Below, in pieces: positions 10,736-22,309 of a stretch of DNA of 64,000 nt. A model generated the notes under the pieces. The model was not told the origin of the DNA. It searched no databases and saw only the letters and a program-made list of their open reading frames with translations. The stretch lies in the NCBI RefSeq assembly GCF_037893015.1, contig NC_133661.1, positions 188,364,256-188,428,255 on the forward strand. Direction: 5' to 3'. The position numbers were made by a program, and so were the translations under genes. Each line of letters starts with the position of its first letter. Positions within the stretch are counted from its first letter, which is position 1. The stretch comes from Macrotis lagotis (lineage: Eukaryota > Chordata > Mammalia > Peramelemorphia > Peramelidae).

Positions 10736-12625
10736 GTATGTTTAATTTATTTTTTATTGATGTTATACTTTTCCAAATACTTTATGAAAGTTTTTTTTAA
10801 CATTCATCCATATGCTTACACATGTTTCTAAGAGACAAAATTTCCTTCTACCTTCCCTTCTACCCCCCCCCCCCATTTTGAACAGTCAGGTTTAACATTA
10901 TACTTACACATTTGTGTTAAACTTGCTTACAGATTAGCCATTTTTTGTATGAGGAATTAGGATTAAGGGATAGAAATATATGAGGTTTTTTTTAAAAAAA
11001 TGTGAAATGTAGTGTTTCTCAGATTCTGAAGGATTTTTCTTATTTTGTTTTGCTTTTTTTCTTCTTCTGGATGCAGAATAGCATTGTCTATAACTGGTCT
11101 CATAGGGTTATCCTAGCTCTCTGACTTGCTGAGATTAGATGCATCCATCAGGGTTGATCATTTTACAATGTTGTTGCTAATATGTACTTTGTTCTATTGG
11201 TCCTGCTCCCCTCACTCATCATCAAATCCTGTAATTCCTTCCGTGCTTCTCTAGAGTCTAACCATTTATGATTTCTTATATTACAGTAGTATTCTATAAT
11301 ATTCATCTACCATGATTTTTTTAGCCATTCCCCAATTGATGGGCATTCCCTCAATTTCCAATTCTTTGCCCTCACAGAAATAGCTGCTATGAATATTTTA
11401 GAACACTTGAGACTTTTCACATTTTTTATGATTTCTTCTGGGTATAGGCCTAGAATTAGAATTTCAGGGTAAGATGTTCTTTGGGCATAGTTCCATGTTC
11501 CCCTCCAGAATGGTTGGGTTATTTCACAACTCCACCAGTAATGCATTAATGTCCCAATCCTCCCACAACCTCTCTAACATTGATCTTTTCCCCTTGTTGT
11601 CATAGTAGACCAAAAATTCATAGGTTATCTTTTCCAGGAAATTCTCCTTGAAGAGGCAGTTTTCATTTTCTTCTATTTTTTCATTGTTTTATTTCTGTTT
11701 TATGTAATCTTGGTATGTCATAGAGTATTTAATTTCCATTTGTCCAATTCTACTTTTTTGGGGTTTTTTTATTCAGTTAGCTTTTTGTGTTTCCATTGCT
11801 TATTCATTAATTTTAAATTTAGATGAGTGGCTTTCCTTTGACAATTGGTCAATTTTATTTTACAGTTGAACAATTTATCTGTTAAAATTACTATTTATTT
11901 CAGTCACTAAATCTCCTGTGTGACTCTCATTTCTTTATTTTTCTTCTTCTCTTTTTACAACTCTTCCAAGGAATCTTTTAGAATTTGAGATCAATTCATA
12001 AATCCCTTTGAGACTTCACATGTAGGAATTTTTCCACCTCTTCTTCTTCTTAGCTGGTGTTTTTATTATCCCTGTCAACAATGATTGGTGCTTTTTGTTG
12101 TTGTTGTTCATTTTGATAGTTCAATTTTTTCCTATTGTAAAGAGTCTATGGTGCCAAGCATTTTGTGCTGGGGCCTGGGGAGTCTGATCCATGGTTTTCT
12201 ACTCTGATGTTTCCAGTGTTTTGATGTTTTCCCACAGCAAGAGGGTCACTCAACACACCAGCATTCTAGGACACCAATCTTATTTTCCAAACTGGGCAAG
12301 GGACCCTCTCTTCTTGTCTGTTGAGTCAGGACTTGAATTGACCTGAGATAAAAGGTGTGCTGTGACTAAAAGTCTTTCATTGGCTTCCCAGCTGTTCCAC
12401 CTCCATTCAACTACACTCACCTTTGACCTACACAAAACAGATATTTTTCATGCAGTTTCTCCAAGATTTTTCACTGAAAAGTTGTTTCCCTGCTTCTTTT
12501 TATGTGTTCTGTCACTTTAGGTTCTGTTTAGAGGCTTCATTAAAAGATTTTTTTGGAAAATCTCTTGGTACTCCCTACCTTCTCCTATGTGTATTCTTTC
12601 AAATTATTTATACTCTGGTTCTGTG
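10736..12625 (-). mobile_element. Internally deleted L1 (5' UTR + ORF1 N-part + ORF2 C-end + 3' UTR)
   Basis: Read on the minus strand: 5' UTR (about 12600-12112), ORF1 start at the ATG 12111-12109, coiled coil to about 11600, then a direct switch to the end of ORF2 (11590-11307, with CEITQPFWRGTWNYAQ and CPSIGEW blocks), then a 3' UTR with a poly-G tract (C-run at 10865-10874). RRM, endonuclease and RT are absent. The element at 62668-64000 has the same switch at the same place. The outer ends are approximate. Confidence 0.72.
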
Positions 12626-13530
12626 ATATCAGGGATATGTTCCTTGCCAAATTTCTTTAAAAATTATGTCCAACTCTTATTTAGTTATGACTTTCATGTA
12701 GGCTAATAGTTGTGACACCTCTCCTCAATCTATTTTCCTGGTCAGTTATTTTTCCAATGAGATAGTTCATGTTTTTGTATATTTTTTCATACTGAATTCT
12801 TATCCCAGAAGCTGATATCTTTTGATTTGTCAAAATCACCTTAGTCAGTTACTGCTATTTCTTTTTAACTTATCCTAATCTATTTCTTTAGCAGTACCAG
12901 ACATTTTTCATGATTGCTTCATTATAGTTTAGTTTTAGATCTGGTAGAACTAGGCCAACCATCTTTACATTTTTTTTTCATCAGTTTCCTTGATATTCTT
13001 GACCTTTGGTACTCCAGAAGAATTTTGCTACTATTTTTTTCCAATTTGGTAAAATAGTTATTTGGTAGTTTTATTGGTGTAGCACTGAATAAGTAGTTTA
13101 ATTTGGTTAGAATTGGCATTTATTTTATTACCTTGACCTAACCATGAACAATTGACATTTTTCCAATTGTTTAGATCTGACTTTATTTGAGTGAGAAGTT
13201 CCCTGTATTTGTGTTCATATAGTTTCTGGGTGTACTTTCAGAGGTAGATTCCAATATTTAATGCTGTCTGAAGTTATTTTAAATGATATTTCTCTTTCCA
13301 TCTCTTATTCTTAGACTTTGTTGCTTATATATAGAAATGCTGATGATTTTTGTGGGTTTATTTTATATCCTGCTAATTTGCTGAATTTGTTAATAATAGT
13401 TTTTTAGATGATTCTTGGGTTTTCTAAGGATACCATCATATCATCTTCCACGAGTGAAAGTTTTGCTTCCTCATTGCCAATTCTGATTCATTCAATTTCT
13501 TTTTCTTCTCCTATCAGTAAAGCTGTTTCT
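12626..13530 (-). mobile_element. L1 scraps: ORF1 RRM piece, then ORF2 RT piece
   Basis: 12640-12790 matches the reverse of ORF1 RRM. From about 12790 the sequence switches to ORF2 between the RT and C-terminal region and runs back to the RT active site. There the FADD motif reads VEDD (minus strand, near 13455). No open frame longer than 65 codons survives. Confidence 0.7.
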
Positions 13531-15790
13531 TTTTTAAAGTTAAATTTAAAATTTTTTATCATCCATATGAACATGTATATTTTTAAGATACAAAATTTCC
13601 TTCTACCTCCCTTGCCATCCCCCTTCCCTTAGTTGCAAACAGTCAGGTTAACATTGCATGTGCTAATTTTTTGATAAATATATTTATATATTATTCATTT
13701 TTGGTATGTGGATTTAGGATTCAGGGAAAGGGATGCATGATTTTTATAAAGTGGTCATCAGATTCTGAAAGGTTGTTTTTTTCCCATTGTTTTGTTTTTC
13801 TTCCTCTGGATTGGTATAACATTGTCCATAGTCAGTCTAAAAAGGTTGTCCTAGATATCTGAATTGCTGAAAATAACTGCTTCAGGCAAGGGTGATCATC
13901 TCCCAATGTTTTCAATAATAATATTCCATAATATTCATGTACCATAACTTGCTTAGCTATTTCCCAATTGATAGGCGTGCCCTCAATTTCCAATTCTTTG
14001 CCACTACAAAAAGAGCTGCTATGAACAGTTTTGAACATATTGGATTTTTAATAATTTTTTATGATTTCTTCTTGATATAGACCTAGAATTGAAATTGCTG
14101 GATCAAAAGGAATGAACATTTTTATTGTTCTTTGGGCATAGCTCTATATTGCTCTCCAGAATGGTTGGATTCATTCACAACTCTACCAGCAATGCATCAG
14201 TTTCCCAATTGTCCCACAACCTCTCCAACATTGATTTATTTCCCTTTTTCTCATCTTAGCCAATATGATAGGTATAAGGTAATACATCATTGTTGCTTAA
14301 TTCGCATTTCTCTAATCAATAAGAATTTGGAGCATTTTTTGTATAATTATAAAGAACACTAATTTCTTGATTTGAAAACTACCTCTTCATATCCTTTGAC
14401 CATTTATCCACTGTGGGATGATTTATAATCTTATAAATTTTACATAATTCTCTCTATATATTTTAGAAATGAGAACTTTATCAGAACACCTACCTGTGAA
14501 GATTGTTTCCCAGCCTTTTTTTTGCTCTCCTTCTAATTTTGGCCGCATTGATTTTATTAGTGCAAAAACATTTTGATTTAATATAGTCAAAATCTTTCAT
14601 TTTGTAGTTGATAATATTCTTTAATTCTTATTTGCCATAAATTTATCCCCTTTCCATAGATCTGATATTTTATTTCTTGTTGTATTAATTTATTTATGGT
14701 GTTACCCTTTATGTCTAAATCCTGTAGCCATTTTGACTTTATTTTAGTATATGGTGAGATATAGGTCTATGCCTTGATTTTGCCATAATATTTTCCATTT
14801 TTCCCAACAATTTTTGTCAAATATTGAATTCTTATCCCAGAAGTTAACATTTTTTGTGTCTGTCAAACAGTATATTGCTATAGTCATTAACTGTGGTTTC
14901 TTTTGAACCTATCCTCATATACTGACTCATTACTATATTTCTTAACTAGTACCAGGTATTTCCTGACACTTTATAGAATAGTTTTAGATCTGGTAGGGCT
15001 GAGCCACCCACCTTTACATTGTTTTCATCAATTCCCTTGCTATTCTTTCCCTTTTGTTGTTCCAGGTGAATTTTATTTCTAATACTATATTAAAATTGAT
15101 GTCCATGTTTCAACTCTGTTCTTAAAGGAATGCTCCTACTTTATTCCCATTACCTATAATAATTGTTGATGGTTTTAGATACTGCTTATTATTTTTAGAA
15201 AAACTCCATTTATTCCTAAACATTCTAGTGTTTTAATAGGAATGGATATATTTTACCAAGGACCTTTTCAGCATCAAGTGAGATAGTCATATGATTTCTG
15301 TTAGTTTTGTTACTGATATGTTCAATTATGTTGAGTGTTTTCCTAATATTGAACCATCTCTTCTTACCTGTATAAATCCTACCAGATGGTTTTGTATTAT
15401 CCTAATAATGACTTGCTGTAATCTCATTACTAAAAATTTATTTAAGATTTTTGCATCAATGTTCATTTAATAATATCAATTTTGCTTTTGCTTTTGCTTT
15501 TTTTCTTTTGCTTTTGCTTATCTGAGATCAGGATCATTATCCTTGATTTTCTTACTTCACCTGAAGCATAATATATTTTACTCCAGTCTTTTGCCTATAC
15601 CGTGTGTATCTCTCTGCCTCAAATGTATTTCTTATAATCAATATATCATAGTATTCTGATTTTTAATCCATTCTGCTAGCTGCTTCCTTTTTATGGGAAA
15701 TTTCTTTCCATTCACATTTAGAGTTGATTACTAAATATATATTTCTTTTCATGTTATCTTTCCCAATTTATATTTTTCTCTTTCCTTTCC
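13531..15790 (-). mobile_element. L1 fragment: 3' UTR, ORF2 C-end, RT part, endonuclease start
   Basis: The 3' UTR at 13540-13780 is of the same type as that at 10790-11000. The ORF2 C-terminal region follows (13830-14360, with the reverse of the IGEW-like block near 13965), then RT-region sequence to about 15480. After a TTTTGC microsatellite, endonuclease and ORF2-start sequence continues at 15520-15780. Internal deletions and many stops are present. Confidence 0.8.
15481..15519. repeat. (TTTTGC)n microsatellite
   Basis: About six imperfect hexamer units inside an old L1. Confidence 0.9.
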
Positions 15791-15799
15791 TCTTATTAC

Positions 15800-16425
15800 T
15801 CCACAGCAAAGTAACTTTTGTGATGGACTTATCATAAAGAATGTGATCCACCCACGACAGAGTTGGTGGTGTTGGAACACAGACTGAAGCACATTTTTTT
15901 TTATTATTATTTTGGGGGGAGTGCAGGGCAAATGGGGACGTGTGGCCTGCCTGGGGCTGCTTAGCAAGGTGATCATTGGGTGTCTGAGGCCAGATTTGTC
16001 CCTGGGTGCTCCTGGCTCAAGGGCCAGTACTCTGTCCACCACCCAGCTGCCCCTGCTATTATTAATATTTTATTTTATTTTAGGTCTTTTTTTCTTTTTT
16101 TGATTTATGCAGGGCAGTGGGGTTGGGGTGGCTTGCATGCCATACAGTTGGGTGATTGTTGGGTGTACAGGGCCAGATATGGACTTGGGTGCTCCTGGTT
16201 CCAGGGCTGGTGCACTGCACCACCTGGCCACACCTACAATTATTACTATTATTTTTTAATTTTAATTTTTTTCTCTCCCCTTTACTTTATCACTCAGGTG
16301 AGTCTATATTTTTTGGGTGGAGAAGGTATTTTTTTACACTTAAACAATAATATTTTATTAATGTATAAAAAACATTGTACAAAATGAAAATAAGTAAATA
16401 TTAAATTAATTGAAAAAAATTTAAA
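15800..16425 (+). mobile_element. 3' end of an ORF1-only (HAL1-like) element, 5'-truncated
   Basis: Collinear with the reverse complement of 30510-31110: the AACTTTTGTGATGGACTTAT block, two antisense tRNA-SINE modules (15914-16048 and 16112-16240), then a tail with CTCTCCCCTTTACTTT and TTGTACAAAATGA and a terminal A-rich stretch near 16410. The modules occupy the same positions in both copies, so they belong to the element family rather than being independent insertions. Confidence 0.88.
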
Positions 16426-16689
16426 AAAAAAGAATTTTGCACTTGACTATAGGGCATGGGAGACACTGACTCTGGACCACATAGCATAGGGTGTCCTTAA
16501 CAGAGAAAGTGCTAAGCTTTATGAGTTAGGCAGGATTAAATTAGGTCAAAGAAAGAAACCTGAGAGACATAAGTTTAGAGTAAACACCCTAGCTTTTCAT
16601 CTGGGCTTTTTGTCTCAAACATAGTGATGTCATTTTGTTCAATGGAAAGACAGGAACCAACCATACCCACATCCTAAATCCAGTCTCCT
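16426..16689. other. No recognisable feature
   Basis: About 260 bp without a coding frame or a repeat signature I recognise, between the ORF1-only element tail and the spacer of the next L1. Confidence 0.35.
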
Positions 16690-16851
16690 CAATTATATTT
16701 AACCCTTTAGCTATCCTAAGATAAATATATTTTCAATAGTCATGAGTGTTATATATTCTCTTTTAGGGTTGTATACAATTTGATATTTTTGACTAACATG
16801 TGTTTTGTTTTGTTTTTTCCCCTTCTCATTTATCTTTTTTTAATGCAGTCC

Positions 16852-17265
16852 TGTGGGTACACAGGCTATTCTAACAGCCATGACACAAATCATTTCCAAG
16901 TAAACCACCACCTGGACAGTCTCAGGAGCTGGCAAGTTGCCCTGAGAGATAAGGTGTGCTGGAGTCCTTGGGAGCTGGACATTCTTCCCTACAGTCCAAG
17001 GGCACTAGACACAGCTGTTTTATTACCTCCTCCCTAATGTACTCCCTTATCCTGTAATACAAGATGCTGAACTTATCCTGCTTGCACTCCCATTTCCTCA
17101 TTATCCTTTGTTCTACCCCAAAGACCTAACAGTATATATGTAATAGCTAAGGAGTAACAAAATTGAGCTGGAGGCATAAGACAATAGTGATTTGACTCCT
17201 ATTCTCAGCTCCCCTCCGGGAGGGAGGTCGTCACCGTGGTCCCTAAGGTGAAGCAAGCCACAACA
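16852..17265 (+). mobile_element. Probable solo LTR of an endogenous retrovirus-like element
   Basis: A 414 bp block unlike its surroundings, richer in G+C, interrupting L1 spacer sequence. It begins TGTGGG and ends CACAACA. A near-duplicated hexamer flanks it (CAGTCC at 16846-16851, CATTCC at 17266-17271). It has a TATA-like AGTATATATG at 17131-17140 and a G+C-rich dyad near the 3' end (CTCCCCTCCGGGAGGGAGG region, 17207-17226). No internal viral genes accompany it. An alternative 3' end at CCACA (17262) would give perfect 5 bp terminal inverted repeats but lose the flanking repeat. Confidence 0.55.
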
Positions 17266-17289
17266 CATTCCTTGTGTCTTGTACTTAGA

Positions 17290-18283
17290 AATTGAATTCT
17301 CTGTTCAGTTCTGGACTTTTTAATCAGGAAATTTTGAAAGTCCTCTATTTTGTTGAGCATCTATCTTTTCCCCCTGATAGAATATGCTGAATTTTGTAAA
17401 TTTTTGGTTGTGATTCCTTTGCCGTCTTATTTATGGTATCCCAGGTCTGCTAGTCCTTCACTGTTGAAGCTAATAAGTTATATATAAGTTTATTGGTGTT
17501 TTCATTGTATTTAAATTGCTTCTTTTTGTTGCTTGTAGTATTTTTTTATTTAAGAATTTTGGAATTTGTCTATGACAGCCCTTGGAGTTTTTATGATGGA
17601 GTCTTTTTCTGGAGGACTTCTGTGTAATCTTTTAATTGCTATTTTGTCTTCTTGCTCTAATAGATCTGGATAGTTTTCCCTGACAATTTCCTGAAAGATG
17701 TTTGCAAGGTTCTCAGTTTGACCTAGGATTTCTATTAGTCCAATAATCTGTAAATTATTTCTCTTGGATCCATTATCTAAATAGTTGATTTTCCATAAAA
17801 TGTACTTCACAATTGCTTCAATCTTTTGAGCCTTTTTATTTTGATGGAATCCAGTAGTGTCATAGATTCACTGGTTTCTATTTATCCAGTTCTATTTTTT
17901 AGGGATTTATTTTCTTCAGTTAGTTTTTGTGTTTCATTTTCTAGTTGGCTAATTTTGCTCTTTGCTGAGTTGCATTCCTTTTCCACTTGGCAATTTTTAC
18001 ATTAAAGGAGTGGATTACTTTGGTCAATTTTTTAAAATAATTTTCCTGCATGACTCTCATTCCTGCCCCCCCCCCCCCATTTTTCTTTCTCTTTTCTTTG
18101 GCTTTTAAATTCTTTTTTAATTTCTTCAATGAGCTTTTGGATTTGAGTCCATTTCCTAGACTCTTTTAAAACTTCTCCTGTAGGTAATTTTTCACTGCTT
18201 TCTTCTGCTGAGGTGGCATTGTTATCATCTTTATCTGCATAGTAGCTTTTTATAGTGAATGCTCTTTTAGTTTTTTTGCTCAT
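17290..18283 (-). pseudogene. L1 ORF1, degraded, with distinctive N-terminus
   Basis: The minus-strand start ATG is at 18283-18281. The N-terminus reads MSKKTKRAFTIKSYYADKDD, followed by an acidic/serine-rich stretch and a lysine-rich coiled coil, then an RRM at 17810-17550 (NNLQIIGLIE, then RLHRSPPEKDSIIKTPRAVI, typical of L1 ORF1p). A frameshift lies near the C-run at 18067-18080. The TIKSYY motif resembles the TIEKYF motif at the same place in the ORF1 at 32965. RNA chaperone function is known for the family; this copy is dead. Confidence 0.85.
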
Positions 18284-19063
18284 CTTTATTTTTTGAGCTC
18301 TGCTTCTGGGGTTTAGGATATATAGGTCCAAGTTTTATGCTGGGCCTGTGGTCTTATCCTTGGCTTGTCATTGACCACAATGTTCTCTATGTAGTCCAGT
18401 TGTTGCCTTTACAGAGGTTTGTTTCCTCCTTTATGTCAGATTCTGCCTATGCAGTGATTTATTTCCAGCTCAATCCTGTACTAGCCCCAGTGTTGCTAAG
18501 GTTCTGACTTTGGTGTTGGAATCCTCCCTGATGATTTGCTAAATAACTATCTGGATCTATGCTGTTGTCAAGTTTTTGGGATCTGGACCTGGCCTGCACT
18601 ATGGCTGAAAGTCTCATGCTGGCTTTCCCATTCTCCCACATGGTTGGGCTTTATTTCCCCCTCTTCCCCGCAAAGAGACAAATCTTCACTGAAAATCTTC
18701 TATGAGGTCTATTGTTGAAAGCTTCTTTGAATCTTTTTTTTGGTGGAATCTCTAGCCATAATGTCTGTCCAGAGGTTTCATTTAATTCTGTTAGGGAAAA
18801 GCTCTGGGAGCATACATAGCTTTATGCTGCCATATGATTCCATTCTGGAAGTTTTACTATCAACCCAATATAAGATCATTTTGTCAAAGCTCTAGAACAT
18901 TACATGTTTTTAATCTCAGAAGTGAAAAAAATGATGGTATATGATCACCAAAGAGATTCCACTTGCTTCTAATAAGGTACTAAATCTTGACTGATTTTTT
19001 TAAGTTTAATAGAATCATTAGCTTGCACTTGCCTAATTCTAAATTTCAAAGAATTATTTTCTT

Positions 19064-19215
19064 TTTTTTTTAAATTTTTGCAAGGTAAATGGGGTTGAGT
19101 GGCTTGCCCAAGGCCACACAGCTAAGTAATTATTAAGTGTCTGAGACTGGATTTGAAACCAGGTACTCCTGACTCCAAGGCTGGTGCTTTATCCACTATG
19201 CCACCTAGACTCCCC
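19064..19215 (-). mobile_element. tRNA-derived SINE (marsupial type) with 15 bp TSD
   Basis: Antisense copy: T-rich tail on the left, TTGCAAGG, a GCCACACAGCTA block, the B-box relic (GGATTTGAAACC as read) and the GTGGATAAAGC head reversed on the right. The direct repeat AAGAATTATTTTCTT lies at 19049-19063 and 19216-19230. Pol III promoter boxes come from the ancestral tRNA. Confidence 0.95.
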
Positions 19216-19556
19216 AAGAATTATTTTCTTCAATGAACTTTTGTACCTCTTTTTCCATTTGGCCAATTCTACATTTAAAATAGTTTTTTGATGAATTTTT
19301 GCATTTTTTTTATTTGGTCTGTTTTGCTTTTTAAAAAGTTCTTGTCTTCAGTGGATTTTTATGTCTTTAGAAAACCTATTGTATTATTTACAGTATTATT
19401 TTCTTCAGTATCTTTCATGCTTTTTTTAAAACCAAACTCTTGACATTTTTTTCATGACTTTCTTCATTCCCTCTCATTTCTTTGCCCATTATCCCTCAAT
19501 TTTTCTTATTTCACTTTTAAAATTAATCTTTGACCTCTTCCAAGAATTCTTTTTGG

Positions 19557-20486
19557 GACTTAGACATAAAAAACAATACTATAAGCAAATTAGAAGATCA
19601 AGGATTAGTTTACCTGTCAGATCTATGGAAAGGGGAGCAGTTTATGACTAAGGAAGAGTTGGAGAACATCACCAAAAACCAATTAGATGATTTCGATTAC
19701 ATTAAATTAAAAAGCTTTTGCACAGATAAAACCAATGTAACAAGATCAAAAGAAATGTAGTAAATTGAGAAATAATCTTTACAACTAATGATTCTGACAA
19801 AGGACTCATTTCTAAAATATACAGAGAACTGAGTCATACTTTTAAAACAAAAAGTCATTCCCCAATTGACAAATGGTTAAAGGATATGCAAAGGCAATTT
19901 ACAGATGAGGAGATCCAAGTAATCCATAGCCATATGAAAAAAATGCTCTAAATTATTAATTATTAGAGAAATGCAAATTAAAGCTTCTCTGAGGTACCAC
20001 CTCACACCTCTCAGATTGGCCAGTATGACCAGGAAAGATAATGATCATTGTTGGAAGGGATGTGGGAAATTTGGGACACTATTACACTGTTGGTAGACCT
20101 GTGAACTCATCCAGCCCTTCTAGAGAGCTATTTAGAACTATGCCCAAAGGGCAACAAAAATGTGCATACCCTTTGACCCAGCAATACCACTACTGGGTCT
20201 ATACCCTGAAGAAATGAGGAAAAAGGGTAAAAACATTACTTGTACAAAAATATTTATAGCAGCCCTGTTTGTGGTGGCAAAGAATTGGAAATCAAGCAAA
20301 TGTCCTTCAATTGGGGAATGGCTTAGTATACTATGGTATATGTATGTCATGGAACACTATTGTTCTATTAGAAACCAGGAGGGATGGGATTTCAGGGAAG
20401 CCTGGAGTGATTTGCATGAACTGATGCTGAGTGAGATGAGCAGAACCAGGAAAACACTGTACCCCCTAACAGCAACATGGAAGTGA
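19557..20486 (+). pseudogene. L1 ORF2 C-terminal third
   Basis: This part of ORF2p lies downstream of RT and includes the cysteine-bearing C-terminal segment. Readable blocks are YLSDLWKGEQFMTKEELENI at 19610-19665 and, at 20160-20486, 108 uninterrupted codons with FDPAIPLLGLYPEE, FIAALFVVAKNWKSSKCPSI and a terminal MSRTRKTLYPLTATWK. A stop at 19758-19760 and frameshifts between 19760 and 20160 break it. Being 5' truncated, it never encoded RT or endonuclease at this locus. Confidence 0.93.
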
Positions 20487-20851
20487 TGTTCAAACTTGAA
20501 GGACTGGCTCATTCCATCAGTGGAACAATCAGGAACAATTTTGGGCTGTCTGCAAAGTAAAGTGCCAGCTGTATCCAGATAAGGAGCTGTGGAGTTTGAA
20601 CAAAGTTCAAGGACTATTCCCTTTAATTTAGAAAAAAACAGATATCTTATTTTCTGATCTTGTCACCTCTTAGACTTCTCTTCTTTAAGTATATGGTTTC
20701 TCTCTCATCACACCCAATTTGGATCAATGTACAACATGGAAACAAAGTAAAGACTGACAGAGTGCTTTCTGTGGGGGGTGGGAGGAGAGAAGCAAGATGG
20801 GGGGTAATTGTAAAACTCAAATAATATTTTTAATAAAAATTAATTAAAAAG
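19557..20851 (+). mobile_element. 5'-truncated L1, sense, with 15 bp TSD
   Basis: A 1295 bp insertion flanked by AAGAATTCTTTTTGG (19542-19556 and 20852-20866). It starts inside the C-terminal third of ORF2 and runs through the stop at 20484-20486, the 3' UTR with a G-rich tract (20770-20802) and a short A-rich end. It has few lesions and is among the younger L1s here. Confidence 0.96.
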
Positions 20852-21065
20852 AAGAATTCTTTTTGGTCAGGAGATCTATTCATATTTTTCTTTGAGGCTT
20901 TGAATGTTGCAGTTTTGACTTCTTTGTCTTCTTTTGAGTTTTTGCTTTGATCTTTCTTGTTACTACAGTAATTTTCCATTGTCACATTCTTTTTTTTAAT
21001 TTCATATTTCCAACCCATTTTTGACCTTTAACTAAACTTCAATTGTTTTTTTTGTTTTTGTGTCT

Positions 21066-21066
21066 C

Positions 21067-21114
<48 letters not shown>

Positions 21115-21120
21115 TGTGTA
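21066..21120. repeat. (TG)n microsatellite
   Basis: Near-perfect dinucleotide tract within old L1 sequence. Confidence 0.97.
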
Positions 21121-21999
21121 TATGCGTATGTGAAGTTGTTTTCAGCTAATCCAAGGTAATATGATCTAAGGAAAGTTATGTTTACTACATTTATCTGGTC
21201 TGTGGGCAGCTATAAGTACTACTTTATAACCTGGAAATTTTACCAGGTTCTCTGCTTCATTGTGGCCACCAGTTCTAATGTGGTAGTATTACTTTTCATC
21301 TTGGTTCTGTAACCTAGGACTACAATTTGAATCTATATATGGACAATGGAACAGAGTCGTGTACCTTGAACCAGCAAAGGATTTCTTGTAATCTTGATCT
21401 TATTTGTTAGTCATAACTTTTGCCACCTGTGGGATAAGAGCTCTACAAGCTACTGCTTTCTTGCTACCACTTGTTCAGTCACTCCAGAGGCTGGTAAATA
21501 ACTTGCAGTAGCAAACCCTATTCTGAGCTGTGCTTTCACTGTGGCAGCAGAGATCATTTCTGTTAAACTTCCAAGTTGTCTTGAGCTGGAAAATTATTTC
21601 ACTCTGTTCTTGTATGGATTCTGCCATTATAATTTAGGAATTATTTTTAAATTGTTTAGAGGAGAATTTTGGAGAGCTCAGGCAAATTCTTGCCTTTTCT
21701 TTTCCATCTTGGTAGTGCCTCCCTGCTCATTCAAAATGTACTATTTAATTGGATTTTTTTGTCCTTATGTATGATATGATATATATGTATATACATATCT
21801 GTGTAGGTATGTTGCATTCAGAGTTATGGAATTTCAATACCAACCAACTTATTTTCTTTTCCTTAAAGAGGTTGTTGCTGTTGTTGAGATATTTTCAGTC
21901 ATATCTGAGACTGTATGATCCTATTTTAGGTTTTCTTCACAAAGATGCTTGAATGATTTGTCATTTCTTTCTTCAACTCACATTGTAGATGACAAACTT

Positions 22000-22140
22000 G
22001 ATTAAAACTGGCTTAGGTGACTTGTCCAGACTTACCAAAATAATAGGACTCATTGAGATGAGTCTTCTTTATTCCAGGCCCAACACTGCATTCATTGTAC
22101 TCCCTAGTTTCTCCCACTATATCATCTAGCTGCCTATGAG
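22000..22140 (-). mobile_element. CORE-SINE (MIR/THER1-like) relic
   Basis: Reversed MIR order: TTAGGTGACTTGTCCAGA, a decayed CCAGGCCCAACACT block, then ATCATCTAGCTGCCT at the head end. Strongly diverged. Confidence 0.5.
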
Positions 22141-22266
22141 ATAAAATATTCTAAAATTCCTGAGTACAATCCACAATGCTGATATGATAACATGCTGTTA
22201 TTCCTAGATAATTCCTAAGATAATTAAACTAAATAGAAACTTCCTGTTGCTTTGTAGAGACAATTT

Positions 22267-22270
22267 AATA

Positions 22271-22307
<37 letters not shown>
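22267..22307. repeat. (TA)n microsatellite
   Basis: About 20 TA units with one interruption. Confidence 0.97.

Positions 22308-22309
<2 letters not shown>

Larger units (their letters stand above)
16690..18860 (-). mobile_element. L1 5' part: spacer, ORF1, 5' UTR, split by a probable solo LTR
   Basis: The minus strand carries a 5' UTR (18860-18284), ORF1 (18283 to about 17290) and spacer traces (17270-16690). The spacer is interrupted at 16852-17265. A 14-base C-run lies at 18067-18080. ORF2 is absent on the left. Confidence 0.8.
18985..21725 (-). mobile_element. L1 5' part: ORF1 and 5' UTR, interrupted twice
   Basis: ORF1 coiled-coil sequence at 18985-19063 and 19231-19556 resumes at 20867-21020, where the minus strand reads a lysine-rich ORF1 N-terminal region. 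A (TG)n tract and a 5' UTR follow, ending at about 21725 with a CCAAGATGG motif on the minus strand. A SINE (19064-19215) and a sense L1 (19557-20851) are nested in it, each with a 15 bp TSD. Confidence 0.83.
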
